From Paraburkholderia tuberum STM678 (lineage in GTDB: Bacteria > Pseudomonadota > Gammaproteobacteria > Burkholderiales > Burkholderiaceae), in contig NZ_CADFGP010000016.1 of NCBI RefSeq assembly GCF_902833905.1, positions 1 through 64,000 on the forward strand: a stretch of DNA of 64,000 bases, given 5' to 3'. The notes below the pieces were generated by a model. The model was not told the origin of the DNA. It saw only the letters and a program-made list of their open reading frames with translations, and did no database searches. A program made the translations under genes and the position numbers. Shown piece by piece: positions 16,089 through 25,719 of the stretch (position 1 is the stretch's first letter; every line of letters begins with the position of its first letter).

Positions 16089-17507
16089 ATGACCACCAAA
16101 AACTATTGGCGCGGTAGCGCTGCGATCTGCGTCGTCCTCGCAATCGGCGGCGCGTACGCTCTCAGCCATCGCAATGCCGATGCGTCGGTGAACGACGCGC
16201 AGGGCCCGACGTCGTCGCTGCACGCGGCGGCGGATGTCGTCGGCTCGCGCTCGTCGGCACCGGACTTCTCCAGCATCGTGACGCGCTATGGCCCGGCGGT
16301 CGTGCATATCGGCGTGAAACAAGCCGCGTCGGTCGACGAGAACGGTCAACGCAAGAGCGGCGGCGAAGCGCTCGGCTCGGGTTTCATCATCAGCCAGGAC
16401 GGGTACATCCTGACCAACAATCACGTCGTCGACGGCGCGACCAGCGTGACCGTGAAGCTCACCGACGGTCGCGAATTCCACGCGCGCGTGATCGGCAAGG
16501 ACAAGGCCACCGACGTCGCCGTCGTCAAGATCGACGCGACCAATCTGCCGACCGTGAAGATCGGCAACCCGGACAGCAGCAAGGTCGGCGAATGGGTCGT
16601 GGCGATCGGCTCGCCCTACGGCTTTGACAGCACGGTGACCTCGGGCATCATCAGCGCGAAATCGCGCTCGTTCTCCGACGATAGCCCGATCCCGTTCATC
16701 CAGACCGACGTGCCGGTCAACCCGGGCAACTCGGGCGGTCCGCTGTTCAACCTGAACGGCGAAGTGATCGGCATCAACTCGATGATCTACTCGCGCACCG
16801 GCGGCTTCCAGGGACTGTCGTTCGCCATCCCGATCGACGCGGCGATGCACGTGAAGGACCAGCTCGTGAGTACCGGTCACGTCAGCCGCGGCCGCATCGG
16901 CGTGGGCGTGCAGCCGCTCAGCGCCGACAAGGCCAAGGCGCTCGGCCTCGACTCGACGGGCGGCGCACTGGTCGGCTCGGTCGATCCGAATGGTCCCGCG
17001 CACGCAGCCGGTCTGCGCCAGGGCGACGTGATCGTCGGCGTGAACGGCAAGCATATTGGTAACACGACCGAATTGATCGGTCAGGTCGCGCAACTGTCGC
17101 CGGGCAGCAAAGCGACGATCAGCGTGTGGCGCAACGGCGGCGAAAGCAAGCTGGCGGTGACGGTGGGCGCGCAGCAAGCGTCGGACATGGCGTCGGCCGC
17201 GCCACGCGAAGAGCAGCAGGAACAACCGCAGCAGCAAAACCGTCCGCGTCTCGGCGTCGCCGTGCGTGCGCTGACTCAGGACGAACAGCAGCAAGCGCAG
17301 CTGCCGGGCGGCGTGGTGGTGCAGCAGTCCACCGGTCCGGCCGCTGAAGCCGGCATTCAGGCGGGCGACATCATCGTTGCCGTCGACGGCAAGGTGATTC
17401 ACGGCGTCGAGCAACTGCGCCGCATGATCGCTCAGGCGGACGACAGCGTGTCTGTCACCGTGGTGCGCGATGGTGAACAAGCATCGGTCGACGTAACGCT
17501 TGGCTGA
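16089..17507 (+). CDS. Periplasmic Do-family serine protease (DegP/DegQ/MucD type)
   Basis: This 472-residue protease-chaperone acts on misfolded envelope proteins. Seen: an N-terminal hydrophobic signal or anchor (residues 9-25), a trypsin-like domain with the catalytic triad His112 (TNNHVVDG), Asp142 (DVAVVKID) and Ser215 (GNSGGP), and two PDZ domains, about residues 265-355 and 385-472, joined by a Gln-rich linker. Everything needed for activity is present. It is a single-gene unit divergent from the cupin operon; a GC stem (17519-17524 with 17532-17537) after the stop lacks a T-run. No rseA, mucA or sigma-factor gene is next to it. Confidence 0.93.
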   Translation: MTTKNYWRGSAAICVVLAIGGAYALSHRNADASVNDAQGPTSSLHAAADVVGSRSSAPDFSSIVTRYGPAVVHIGVKQAASVDENGQRKSGGEALGSGFIISQDGYILTNNHVVDGATSVTVKLTDGREFHARVIGKDKATDVAVVKIDATNLPTVKIGNPDSSKVGEWVVAIGSPYGFDSTVTSGIISAKSRSFSDDSPIPFIQTDVPVNPGNSGGPLFNLNGEVIGINSMIYSRTGGFQGLSFAIPIDAAMHVKDQLVSTGHVSRGRIGVGVQPLSADKAKALGLDSTGGALVGSVDPNGPAHAAGLRQGDVIVGVNGKHIGNTTELIGQVAQLSPGSKATISVWRNGGESKLAVTVGAQQASDMASAAPREEQQEQPQQQNRPRLGVAVRALTQDEQQQAQLPGGVVVQQSTGPAAEAGIQAGDIIVAVDGKVIHGVEQLRRMIAQADDSVSVTVVRDGEQASVDVTLG

Positions 17508-17570
17508 TGAGTAGAACCCGCCGGTGCAATGCCGGCGGCGGGCACGACGCGCTGCTGTGGCGCGCGTGCC

Positions 17571-19052
17571 TCAGTTGGACGGGTGGACCCCCTCAGCGTG
17601 AGACGTGCTTTGCGTGACGTTCCGCGGCTCGTCGGGCCCGCCCCCCAATGCGACGTAAAGCGACACCCCGTTCTGCAAGGCCGTCGCCCGAAGCTGGATC
17701 AGCTGCTGCTCGGCGGCAAACTGATTGCGTCGCGCATCCACCACCTCGAGATAGATCGAGATCCCGTTTTCGTAGCGCAGCTCCGCCGTTTCGGCGAGTT
17801 GCCGCTGCGCCTGCACCGCCTGTTCCTGCGCCGCGATCTGTTCCTTGTAGCGTTGTCGCGCGACCAATGCGTCGGACACTTCACGAAACGCGTTCTGCAC
17901 CGTGCGCTGATAATCGGCGACCAGTTCGTCGCGTCGCGCGCGCGCCTGCGATAGTTGCGCCTGGCGCTGTCCCGCATCGAAGATCGGCATGCCGACCAGC
18001 GCGCCGAACGACCATGCCTGCTTGGCCGGCACGAACAGATCGCCGAGTTCGGGCGACACATATCCGAAGCTACCCGTCAGCGCGATGCGTGGAAAAAAGT
18101 CCGCGCGAGCGGCGCCGATGTCGGCATTGGCTGCGCGCAGTTGCTGCTCGGCCTGCTGGATGTCCGGCCGGTCGATCAGCAGTGCGGAGGGCAGGCCCGC
18201 ATCGAGCTCGCGGAACTGCGCGGCGTCGGCGATCGGCGGCGCCGGCGGTAGCGATCCGCTGAGCGGCCCGCCGATCAGCACCTCGAGCAGATGGCGCTGC
18301 TGCGCAGTGGTCCGTTGCAGCTCGGCCAGCTGCGTCTGTGCCTGCGTGACCAGAATGGCCGCCTGGTCGTAATCGACCATCGACGTGACGCCCGCGTCGA
18401 GCCGCATCTTCGCGACTTCCAGCGCGTAGCGCCGACTGTCGAGCGTGTGTTGTGCAAGCTCGATGCCTTCCTCGCCCGAGCGGATCGCGTAGTAGTTCGA
18501 CGCGACATTGCCGATCAGCGACAAACGGAACGCGTGCTGCGCGTCGACAGTGGCCAGATATCGACGCCGCGCGGCTTCGCTGGTGTTGCGCACGCGCCCC
18601 CAGAAGTCGAGTTCGAACGACGTCACCGCGGCCTGCACGTTGTACTGGTTGAACTGGACCGAGATGTCCGTGTTGTCGAACTCGGGATCGAACGAACCGA
18701 GTGGCGCCCTGGTGCGGGTCGCACCCGCGTTCGCATTGACCTGCGGCAAACGCGCGGCGTTCTGGATGCGATAAAACGCGCGCGCCTGCTCGATGCGCGC
18801 GATCGACGCGGCGAGATCGCGGTTGTGCTCGAGCGCCGCCTCGATCAGCAGCTTCAGTTGCGGATCGGCGAAGAAGGTCTGCCAGTCGACTTCGCTTGCC
18901 AGATGCGCGGCGGCCGGATTGGCGGTCTCCGTCGTGTCGAAACGATCTGCGATCGGCAATTGGGGCTGCTGATAGTTCGGCGCAAAGTTGCAGGCGGCGA
19001 GCGAGCAGCAGAAGAGGGGCAGCACCAGGCGCACATGAAGGCATTTACGCAT
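17571..19052 (-). CDS. RND efflux outer-membrane lipoprotein (OprM/NodT family)
   Basis: The outer-membrane channel of the tripartite pump. The 493-residue protein has a lipoprotein signal with the acylated cysteine at residue 21 (SLAACNF) and two copies of the TolC-like helical repeat, including SFELDFWGRVRN, YYAIRSGEEGIELAQHTL, the DRPDIQQAEQQLRAANADIG motif and VSDALVAR. I start it at 19052 (MRKCLHV), which gives a proper lipoprotein signal and an 8-base overlap with the RND gene; a start 51 bases upstream would spoil the signal peptide. It is the last gene of an MFP-RND-OMF operon. Confidence 0.92.
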   Translation of the reverse strand: MRKCLHVRLVLPLFCCSLAACNFAPNYQQPQLPIADRFDTTETANPAAAHLASEVDWQTFFADPQLKLLIEAALEHNRDLAASIARIEQARAFYRIQNAARLPQVNANAGATRTRAPLGSFDPEFDNTDISVQFNQYNVQAAVTSFELDFWGRVRNTSEAARRRYLATVDAQHAFRLSLIGNVASNYYAIRSGEEGIELAQHTLDSRRYALEVAKMRLDAGVTSMVDYDQAAILVTQAQTQLAELQRTTAQQRHLLEVLIGGPLSGSLPPAPPIADAAQFRELDAGLPSALLIDRPDIQQAEQQLRAANADIGAARADFFPRIALTGSFGYVSPELGDLFVPAKQAWSFGALVGMPIFDAGQRQAQLSQARARRDELVADYQRTVQNAFREVSDALVARQRYKEQIAAQEQAVQAQRQLAETAELRYENGISIYLEVVDARRNQFAAEQQLIQLRATALQNGVSLYVALGGGPDEPRNVTQSTSHAEGVHPSN

Positions 19053-22000
19053 CGCGCTGCCCTCCACCCGAATCGCGCGGCATGGCTGTCGGCAGATCGT
19101 CATCGTCGAGATCGGTGCTGCGTTTCTTGCGGCTCAGCCAGCGTCGCGCGGCGACATAGAACAGCGGCGTAAAGAAGACGCCGAACATCGTCGCGGTCAG
19201 CATGCTGCCCATCACGCCGGTGCCGACCGCGCGGCGGCTCGCCGCGCCCGCGCCGGTCGCGAGCACGAGCGGCAGCATGCCCAACACGAACGTGACGCTC
19301 GTCATCAGAATCGGGCGCAGACGCTGCTGTGCGCCGCTTTTGGCGGCGGCTAGCGCGTCCCTTCCTTCGGATTCCTCCTTGATCGCAAATTCGACGATCA
19401 GAATGGCGTTCTTCGCGGCAAGGCCGATGATCGTCACGAGGCCGATGTTGAAATACACGTCCGCGGACAGTCCCCGCAGCATCGTCAACAGTACCGCGCC
19501 GATCACGCCGAACGGGATGATCAGCAACACCGCGACCGGAATCGCCCAGCTCTCGTACAGCGCCGCGAGCAACAGGAACACGACCACGAGCGACAGCCCG
19601 AGCAGCATGCCGATCTGGCCGCTCGCCTGTTTTTCCTCGAGCGCGGTGCCGGTCCATTCGTAAGTCAGGTTGCCGGTCAACACGTGCGACGCGATGCGCT
19701 CCATCTCGGCGATCGCCGCGCCGCTCGAGCGGCCGGGCGCGGCCTGACCCGACAGCGTCGCGGACGGAAAGCCGTTATAGCGTTCGAGCTGCTGCGGTCC
19801 GGAAATCCAGCGCACGCGCGTGAACGCCGAGAACGGCACCATCTCGCCGCGGTTATTGCGCAAGCGCAGCGAAGTCACGTCCTCGGCACGCATGCGTTGC
19901 TCGGCGTCCGCCTGCAACAGCACGCGCAGCACGTTGCCCTCGAACACGAAGTCGTTCACGTAGTTCGAGCCGAACGTCAGCGCAAGCGCCTGGTTGACCT
20001 GACCGATTTGCAGGCCTAATGCGCGCGCCTTCACGCGGTCGATGTCGACATACAGTTGCGGCGCTTCCGGCATGCCCTCGGCGCGCACGCCCGTGAGAAG
20101 GGGGCTTTGCGACGCCTCGATCATCATCCGCCGCGCGGCCTGTTGCAGCGCTTCGCCGCCGATGCCGCTGCGATCCTGGATCTTCATCGTGAAGCCGGTC
20201 GCGTTGCCGAGCGACGGAATCGGCGGCGGGTCGAGCGCAAAAATGATCGCCTCGGGAATCTGCCGAAACGCCGCATTCGCGCGACGCACCAGCGCGCTCG
20301 CCGAATTGGCCTCGCCCGAGCGCTCGTCCCACGGCTTCAGATCGACGAACGACAGAGCCGCCGATTGCCCCTGGCCAAAGAAGCTGAAGCCCGTCACGGA
20401 CGCGACGTTGCGCACTTGCGGCTGGGTTCGCAGAAACGCCTCGACCTGGTCGATCGCGCGCTGCGTGCGCTGGTCAGTCGAACCCGGCGGGCCGGTATAC
20501 GTGATGAAGATATGCCCCTGGTCCTCGGTCGGCAGAAAGCCTGTCGGCAGCCGCGTGAAGAAAAACACGGTGATCGCGCAGGCCGCGACGAACACCAGCA
20601 GCCAGCGCAGCGGCGAGCGCAGCATCGCATCGACGCCCACGATATAGCGTGTGGTGCCCGCGTCGAGCCCACGATTGAAGCCGTCGAACACGCGATGCAG
20701 CAGACGCGAAGCCGCGTTCTTCGGCCGCTCTTTGGCGGCCGCCTCGCTGCGCAACAGCGCCGCGCACAACGCCGCGCCGAGTGTCAGCGCCAACATCGTC
20801 GACAGCAGGATCGACACCGCGAGCGTGACCGAAAACTGCCGGTAGATGCCGCCCGTCGAGCCCGGAAAAAACGCCATCGGAATGAACACCGCGACGAGCA
20901 CCAGCGTACTCGCGATCGCCGCGCCCGATATCTGCCCGATCGCCTTCACCGTTGCGCGCGGCGCGCCGAGCCCTTCCTCGCGCATGATGCGCGCGACGTT
21001 TTCGACGACGACGATCGCGTCGTCGTTGAGGATACCGATCGCGACCACCATGCCGAACAGCGACAGAATGTTGATCGACAGCCCGAACAGATAGAGCCCC
21101 GCGCACGTGCCGATCAACGCGATCGGCACCACGATCGTCGGGATCACGGTCGCGCGCCAGTCCTGCAGGAACAGGAACACCACGACCGTCACGAGCAACA
21201 GCGCCTCGACCATCGTGCGGATCACGCCATGCACCGAGGTCGTGATGAACGGCGTGGTGTCGAACGGCACGGTCCACGCGACGCCGCGCGGGAAGATCGG
21301 CTGCAATTCGGCCATGCGCTGGCGCACCGCGTTGGCGACTGCGAGCGCGTTCGCGCCGCTCGCGAGCTGGATCGCGATCCCGGCCGACGCCTTGCCGTTG
21401 ACGGTCAGGCGGTTGCCGTAGCTGTCGTTGCCGAGCTCGACGCGCGCGACGTCGCCCACCCGCACGGTCGAGCCATCCGGATTCGCGTGCACGATGATTT
21501 CGCGGAACTGCTCGGGCGTCGTGAAGCGGCTTTGCGTGACGATCTGCGCGGTGAACTCGGAGCCCGGCGCGATCGGCTGATCGCCGAGGCTGCCGCCCGC
21601 GGTCTGGCTGTTCTGCTCCTGGATCGCCTGCAGCACCTCGCTGGCCGACAGCCCAAAGCCCGCGAGCTTGCGCGGATCGAGCCAGATCCGCATCGCGTAC
21701 GACGAGCCGAACAGCTGCACGTCGCCGACGCCGTCGATACGGCGCAGCTCGTTGACGATGTTGTTCGACGCGAAGTTGCCCATCGCGACGGCGTCGGTGG
21801 TGCCGTCGGTCGCCTGCAGTGCAAGCAGCATCAGAAAGCCCGACGACGCCTTCGTCACGCTCAAGCCGATCTGACGGACTTCGAGCGGCAGGCGCGGTTC
21901 GACGCGGCTCAGACGGTCCTGCACCTGAGTGCGCGCGATGTCGAGATCGGTGCCGGGCTTTAGCACCACGGTGATCTGCATCGTGCCGTTCGAGCGGCTC

Positions 22001-22242
22001 ACCGACGACATGTACAGGAAATTCTCGATGCCGTTCAGCTCGTCTTCGACGATCGACGTGACGGTACGCTCGAGCGTGCTCGCGTCCGCGCCGCTGTAGA
22101 CCGCGCTGATGGTGAGCGACGGCGGAGCGACGTCGGGGTACTGCTCGACCGGCAGCAGCGCGAGCGCGATCGAGCCGAACAGCACGATGAAAAGGGCGAT
22201 GACCCACGCGAAGACCGGCCGGGCGACGAAGAATCGATTCAT
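19045..22242 (-). CDS. RND multidrug efflux permease (HAE1 family)
   Basis: The inner-membrane pump of 1065 residues, the normal HAE1 length, exporting hydrophobic compounds by proton antiport. The typical opening MNRFFVARPVFAWVIALFIV, the proton-relay aspartates Asp407-Asp408 in helix 4 (AIGILNDDAIVVVENV) and the C-terminal GVFFTPLFYV segment are all present. Asn406 replaces the hydrophobic residue usual before the aspartate pair. The gene is 11 bases downstream of the adaptor gene and overlaps the channel gene by 8 bases, so the three form one operon. No TetR or MarR regulator is adjacent, so control must come from elsewhere. Confidence 0.94.
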   Translation of the reverse strand: MNRFFVARPVFAWVIALFIVLFGSIALALLPVEQYPDVAPPSLTISAVYSGADASTLERTVTSIVEDELNGIENFLYMSSVSRSNGTMQITVVLKPGTDLDIARTQVQDRLSRVEPRLPLEVRQIGLSVTKASSGFLMLLALQATDGTTDAVAMGNFASNNIVNELRRIDGVGDVQLFGSSYAMRIWLDPRKLAGFGLSASEVLQAIQEQNSQTAGGSLGDQPIAPGSEFTAQIVTQSRFTTPEQFREIIVHANPDGSTVRVGDVARVELGNDSYGNRLTVNGKASAGIAIQLASGANALAVANAVRQRMAELQPIFPRGVAWTVPFDTTPFITTSVHGVIRTMVEALLLVTVVVFLFLQDWRATVIPTIVVPIALIGTCAGLYLFGLSINILSLFGMVVAIGILNDDAIVVVENVARIMREEGLGAPRATVKAIGQISGAAIASTLVLVAVFIPMAFFPGSTGGIYRQFSVTLAVSILLSTMLALTLGAALCAALLRSEAAAKERPKNAASRLLHRVFDGFNRGLDAGTTRYIVGVDAMLRSPLRWLLVFVAACAITVFFFTRLPTGFLPTEDQGHIFITYTGPPGSTDQRTQRAIDQVEAFLRTQPQVRNVASVTGFSFFGQGQSAALSFVDLKPWDERSGEANSASALVRRANAAFRQIPEAIIFALDPPPIPSLGNATGFTMKIQDRSGIGGEALQQAARRMMIEASQSPLLTGVRAEGMPEAPQLYVDIDRVKARALGLQIGQVNQALALTFGSNYVNDFVFEGNVLRVLLQADAEQRMRAEDVTSLRLRNNRGEMVPFSAFTRVRWISGPQQLERYNGFPSATLSGQAAPGRSSGAAIAEMERIASHVLTGNLTYEWTGTALEEKQASGQIGMLLGLSLVVVFLLLAALYESWAIPVAVLLIIPFGVIGAVLLTMLRGLSADVYFNIGLVTIIGLAAKNAILIVEFAIKEESEGRDALAAAKSGAQQRLRPILMTSVTFVLGMLPLVLATGAGAASRRAVGTGVMGSMLTATMFGVFFTPLFYVAARRWLSRKKRSTDLDDDDLPTAMPRDSGGGQRDA

Positions 22243-22253
22243 CGGCGAGCCCG

Positions 22254-23462
22254 TCAGTGCGCGGTCGAAGCGGGAGCAGGGGACGCGGCCGAATGCGCCG
22301 CTGGCGACGCATCGGGGGCGGGCCGCGCTTCGACCCGTTGACCGGGCTGCACCTTCTGCCAGCCATCGACGATCAGGCGCTCGCCGGGCTTCAGACCGTC
22401 GCGCACGGTCCAGCGTCCTTCGCCCTGCTCGCCGAGATCGATATTGCGGCGGACCACGGTGCCGTCGTCGGCGACCAACGCGACGCTTGCAATGCCGTGG
22501 TCGATCTGCACCGCGCGCTCGGGAATACGGATGCCCCGCACATTGCCCGCCGCGATGATGCGCCCGCGCACGAACTGCCCCGGCAACAGCGTGCGGTCCG
22601 GATTCGCGAACTGCGCGCGCACCGTCTGCGTACCGGTCGACGGATCGACGACGAGATCGGCGAAGTCCAGAAAACCGCGCTCGTTGTAGAGCTGGCCGTT
22701 GGCAAGGATCAGTTGCACCTCGACGTGCTTCATGCTGGTCGGCTTGCGCGCGCCCGACTGGATCTCCTGCTCGACGTCGAGCATTGCGGTATTCGACTGC
22801 GTGAACACCGCGTTGATCGGCGTCAGTTGATTGACCTGCGTGAGCAGCGTGGCCGCACCCGCGCTGACGAGCGCGCCTTCGGTGACGAGCGCGCGGCCCG
22901 CGCGTCCGGCGATCGGCGTGCGTACGATGCAGCGATCGAGCCGCAGTTGCGCAAGCGAAACCGCAGCTTGCGCATCGGAGACATTGGCCTGCGCCTGCTG
23001 CATGGTCGCGAGCGCGGCGTCGTATTCCTGCGCGCTGACCGCATGACGGCCGACGAGCGGCTTGAACCGGTCCACCACCGACGCCGCGTTGTCGCGCACG
23101 GCGGTCGCGCGCGTGAGCGCGGCCTGCGCCTGCTGCAACTGCGCGCGATAGTCGCTCGCGTCGATCTGGAAGAGTGGGGCGTTGGCCGGCAGGTCCGTGC
23201 CTTCCCGATAGAGCGTGCGCTGGACGATGCCGTCGACGCGCGCGCGAATCTCGGCGGTGCGCACAGCCTCGATGCGGCCAGGCAACTCGACGATATCGGC
23301 GACAGGGGTGGTGGAAACCGTTTCGACCAGCACGGGAACCGGTGGCATCGACGCGGCGGTGGGAGTCTGCGACCGCTCGTTGCAGGCGGCAAGCAGGAGC
23401 GGCAAACCGGTGATCAGAAGCGATACGGCACGACTACGCAGGCGGAGTGCGGAGCAAAGCAA
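22254..23462 (-). CDS. RND efflux periplasmic adaptor (MFP, AcrA type)
   Basis: The 402-residue adaptor joins the inner pump to the outer channel. It has a lipoprotein signal with Cys27 (LLLAACNE), a lipoyl half-motif (RARVDGIVQRTLYREGTDL), an alpha-hairpin rich in QAQAALTRA-type heptads, the second lipoyl half (RTPIAGRAGRALVTEGALV) and the beta-barrel region. The start codon is TTG at 23462, supported by AAAGGAG 7 bases upstream; no ATG gives a complete signal peptide. The C-terminal 25 residues are Ala/Pro/Ser-rich and probably disordered. First gene of the operon. Confidence 0.93.
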   Translation of the reverse strand: MLCSALRLRSRAVSLLITGLPLLLAACNERSQTPTAASMPPVPVLVETVSTTPVADIVELPGRIEAVRTAEIRARVDGIVQRTLYREGTDLPANAPLFQIDASDYRAQLQQAQAALTRATAVRDNAASVVDRFKPLVGRHAVSAQEYDAALATMQQAQANVSDAQAAVSLAQLRLDRCIVRTPIAGRAGRALVTEGALVSAGAATLLTQVNQLTPINAVFTQSNTAMLDVEQEIQSGARKPTSMKHVEVQLILANGQLYNERGFLDFADLVVDPSTGTQTVRAQFANPDRTLLPGQFVRGRIIAAGNVRGIRIPERAVQIDHGIASVALVADDGTVVRRNIDLGEQGEGRWTVRDGLKPGERLIVDGWQKVQPGQRVEARPAPDASPAAHSAASPAPASTAH

Positions 23463-23830
23463 GAGAAACTCCTTTGATCAAGGCAGTCTTTTTTGCGCGT
23501 GAGATCGGTGACGGTTTTAACGGTTTGCGGTCGAATTAACTATTCAGAACGTGTGTGGGTGCGTTAATGCGGGGAAAAGATTTCTATTGATCCTACCGTG
23601 TCTGGGTGGCTTGTCAATTTATTCTTGGTGGTCGCGAGTGGAATGGACTCGCGACCACCAGGCGGCGGACGCAGCGGTCACGACCGGGGGATTCCCGCTC
23701 GCAGACGAGATCTTGAATGGTAATTGTCAATTACATGTCAATTGCCATCCAGCAATTGCCGCAATTCAAAGGCATGCAATTGTCATCGAAATCGATGCGC
23801 CTGAAAATAATATTCCGAGTCGCCACACAC
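23463..23830. other. Intergenic region upstream of the RND operon
   Basis: No gene is supported in these 368 bases, which are richer in A and T than the flanks. They hold the leader of the adaptor gene (AAAGGAG near 23470), a 14-bp inverted repeat at 23626-23660, and a cluster of CAATTG-type sequences at 23721-23792 including the palindrome TAATTGTCAATTA (23721-23733). These are candidate regulator sites, though the AATTG cluster is 260 bases or more from the adaptor start and close to the end of the permease gene. Confidence 0.5.
23626..23660. repeat. Perfect 14-bp inverted repeat with 7-nt loop
   Basis: TGGTGGTCGCGAGT (23626-23639) pairs exactly with ACTCGCGACCACCA (23647-23660) around GGAATGG. 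Neither strand continues into a T-run, so it is not a textbook terminator for the permease gene. It could be a processed stem-loop, a protein-binding site or the footprint of a small mobile repeat. Confidence 0.7.
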
Positions 23831-25297
23831 TCACGTACGTTTGCGCTCCGGATGCCGCAACGCCGAATGGTTGCGGCCGTATGACAGATAAATCGTCATG
23901 CCGATCACGAGCCACACGACGAGCCGCAGCCACGTGACGAGCGGCAAGCCGACCATCAGCAGCAGGCAGAACAGGATGCCGAGCACTGGCACGACCGGCA
24001 CGCCGGGCGCCCGGAATGGACGCGTCGCCTCGGCGTCGCTGCGCCGCAGATAGATCACCGCGCCGCACACGAGGACGAACGCGAACAGGGTGCCGATGCT
24101 GACCATCTCGCCGAGCACGCCGATCGGTGTCAGCGCCGCGACGATCGCGACGACGGTGCCGATCAGGATCTGACTCAGATAGGGTGTATGCAGACGCAGA
24201 TGGACCCTCGAGAAAAAGTGCGGCAACAAACCGTCTTGCGACATCGTGAAGAAGATGCGGCTTTGTCCATAGAGCAGCACGAGTATCACGGTGGTCAGCC
24301 CCGTCAACGCGCCGATTTTGATCAGGATCGAGAACCACGTGAGCCCGATCACGTCGACGCCCTTGGCGATCGGATCAGGAACGTTCAGCTCGGGGTACGC
24401 AACGAGGCCGGTCAGCACGCCGGCGACGAGGATGTACAGCACCGTACAGATGATCAGCGAGCCGAGAATGCCGATCGGCATGTCGCGCTGCGGCTGTCGC
24501 GCTTCCTGCGCGGCGGTCGACACCGCATCGAAGCCGATGAACGCGAAGAACACCACGGCCGAGCCGCGCAGAATACCGCTCATGCCGAAACTGCCGAACT
24601 GGCCGGTATTGGCAGGAATGAACGGATGCCAGTGTTCCGGCTTGATGAAAAACACGCCGACGGCGATAAACGCGACCACCACGGTCAGCTTGATCGCGAC
24701 CATCACGTTGTTGAGCCGCGCCGACTCCTTGGTCCCCAACACGAGCAACGTGGTCAGGATCGCGATGATCAACACCGCCGGCAGGTTGATCACGCCGGTG
24801 ACCGCCGAGCCATCGGCCAGTTTGACGACGGTGCCGGGGGCGGCGGCGAGGGTAGGTGGAATGTCGATGCCGACGTTGCGCAACAGGCTCACGATATAGC
24901 CGGACCAACCGACCGCGACGGTCGCGGCGCCCATCGCGTACTCTAGGATCAGGTCCCAGCCGATCATCCACGCGAAGATCTCGCCGAGCGTCGCATACGT
25001 GTACGTGTAGCTGCTCCCGCACACGGGCAGCATCGCCGCAAGCTCCGAATAGCACAGGCCGACGAACGCGCACGCGATGCCGCCCAGCACGAACGACAGC
25101 GTGATGGCCGGCCCCGCGAACTGCGCGGCGGCGGTCCCCGTCAGCACGAAGATGCCTGCGCCGATGATCGCGCCGATGCCCATCGCGGTGATACTCGTCG
25201 CGCCCAGCGTTTTCGACAGGTGACGGCCTTCTTCGGCGTCGGCGCTGGCGACGATATCAGCAACGGTTTTGCGTGCCATGTAACCGGTATCGGCCAT
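23831..25297 (-). CDS. APC-family amino-acid permease (cationic amino-acid transporter type)
   Basis: The 488-residue membrane protein has about 12-14 hydrophobic helices and the APC signature in helix 1 (GIGAIIGAGIFVLTG). Other CAT-type landmarks are CYSELAAMLPVCGSSYTYTY and FFAFIGFDAVSTAAQEARQP, followed by a glutamine-rich loop that leads into PIGILGSL. It should import a cationic or neutral amino acid. The start at 25297 (MADTGYMARK) follows AAGGGAC; a longer frame upstream lacks the family's N-terminus. Single-gene unit. Confidence 0.9.
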   Translation of the reverse strand: MADTGYMARKTVADIVASADAEEGRHLSKTLGATSITAMGIGAIIGAGIFVLTGTAAAQFAGPAITLSFVLGGIACAFVGLCYSELAAMLPVCGSSYTYTYATLGEIFAWMIGWDLILEYAMGAATVAVGWSGYIVSLLRNVGIDIPPTLAAAPGTVVKLADGSAVTGVINLPAVLIIAILTTLLVLGTKESARLNNVMVAIKLTVVVAFIAVGVFFIKPEHWHPFIPANTGQFGSFGMSGILRGSAVVFFAFIGFDAVSTAAQEARQPQRDMPIGILGSLIICTVLYILVAGVLTGLVAYPELNVPDPIAKGVDVIGLTWFSILIKIGALTGLTTVILVLLYGQSRIFFTMSQDGLLPHFFSRVHLRLHTPYLSQILIGTVVAIVAALTPIGVLGEMVSIGTLFAFVLVCGAVIYLRRSDAEATRPFRAPGVPVVPVLGILFCLLLMVGLPLVTWLRLVVWLVIGMTIYLSYGRNHSALRHPERKRT

Positions 25298-25599
25298 GAT
25301 AAGTCGTCCCTTTTCAGTGTTGTTCAGGCACGAACCGGTTAGGCTGCCATCGGCTCGTGGAGCACGACAAAAACATCCGTCGCCGTGCACGGCAATGGCC
25401 ACGGCAAGTGCGGAGAAAGCATCTAACGGAAAATTCAGTCTATGCCGGATTAAAGGCAAAGTGAAATCCGCTTGCTTTGTCGGGGCGATAGGGCAGTGCG
25501 ATGGCAGGCGCGCGCAGCGGCGGGCGTGCCGCGGGCCGGGGTGCATTTGTGCATTGCGATCGCAAGCAAGGCCTCTGGTTCGATTCAGGAGGACTTACG

Positions 25600-25719
25600 A
25601 TGTGCGATTGCGGAATCGGTAAGCCAACGTGGACGATTTCAGGCTTGCGAGGCGGACCTCAGCCGATCCGTCCGCGCCGCAGCACGCCGCTCAGACCGAG
25701 CGAGTGGCCTGGGTCGTAG
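25600..25719 (+). CDS. Possible small Cys-containing peptide (39 aa)
   Basis: A near-perfect Shine-Dalgarno (AGGAGGA at 25588-25594) is followed after 5 bases by ATG and a 39-codon frame starting MCDCGIGKPTW, rich in Pro, Arg and Gly towards the end. The first 20 codons are free-standing; the last 19 overlap the 3' end of the 2OG oxygenase gene on the other strand. I do not recognise the peptide. The call rests on the ribosome-binding site alone, which is unusually strong for an intergenic region. The 302 bases upstream hold no other gene. Confidence 0.3.
   Translation: MCDCGIGKPTWTISGLRGGPQPIRPRRSTPLRPSEWPGS

Noticed and set aside
17519..17537. GC-rich stem after the DegP-type protease as a terminator
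   Set aside because: The stem is only 6 bp and no T-run follows, so I mention it in the gene entry only.
20056..21963. A 635-codon plus-strand frame opposite the RND pump
   Set aside because: Antisense of a conserved HAE1 gene, with no signal, motif or ribosome site.
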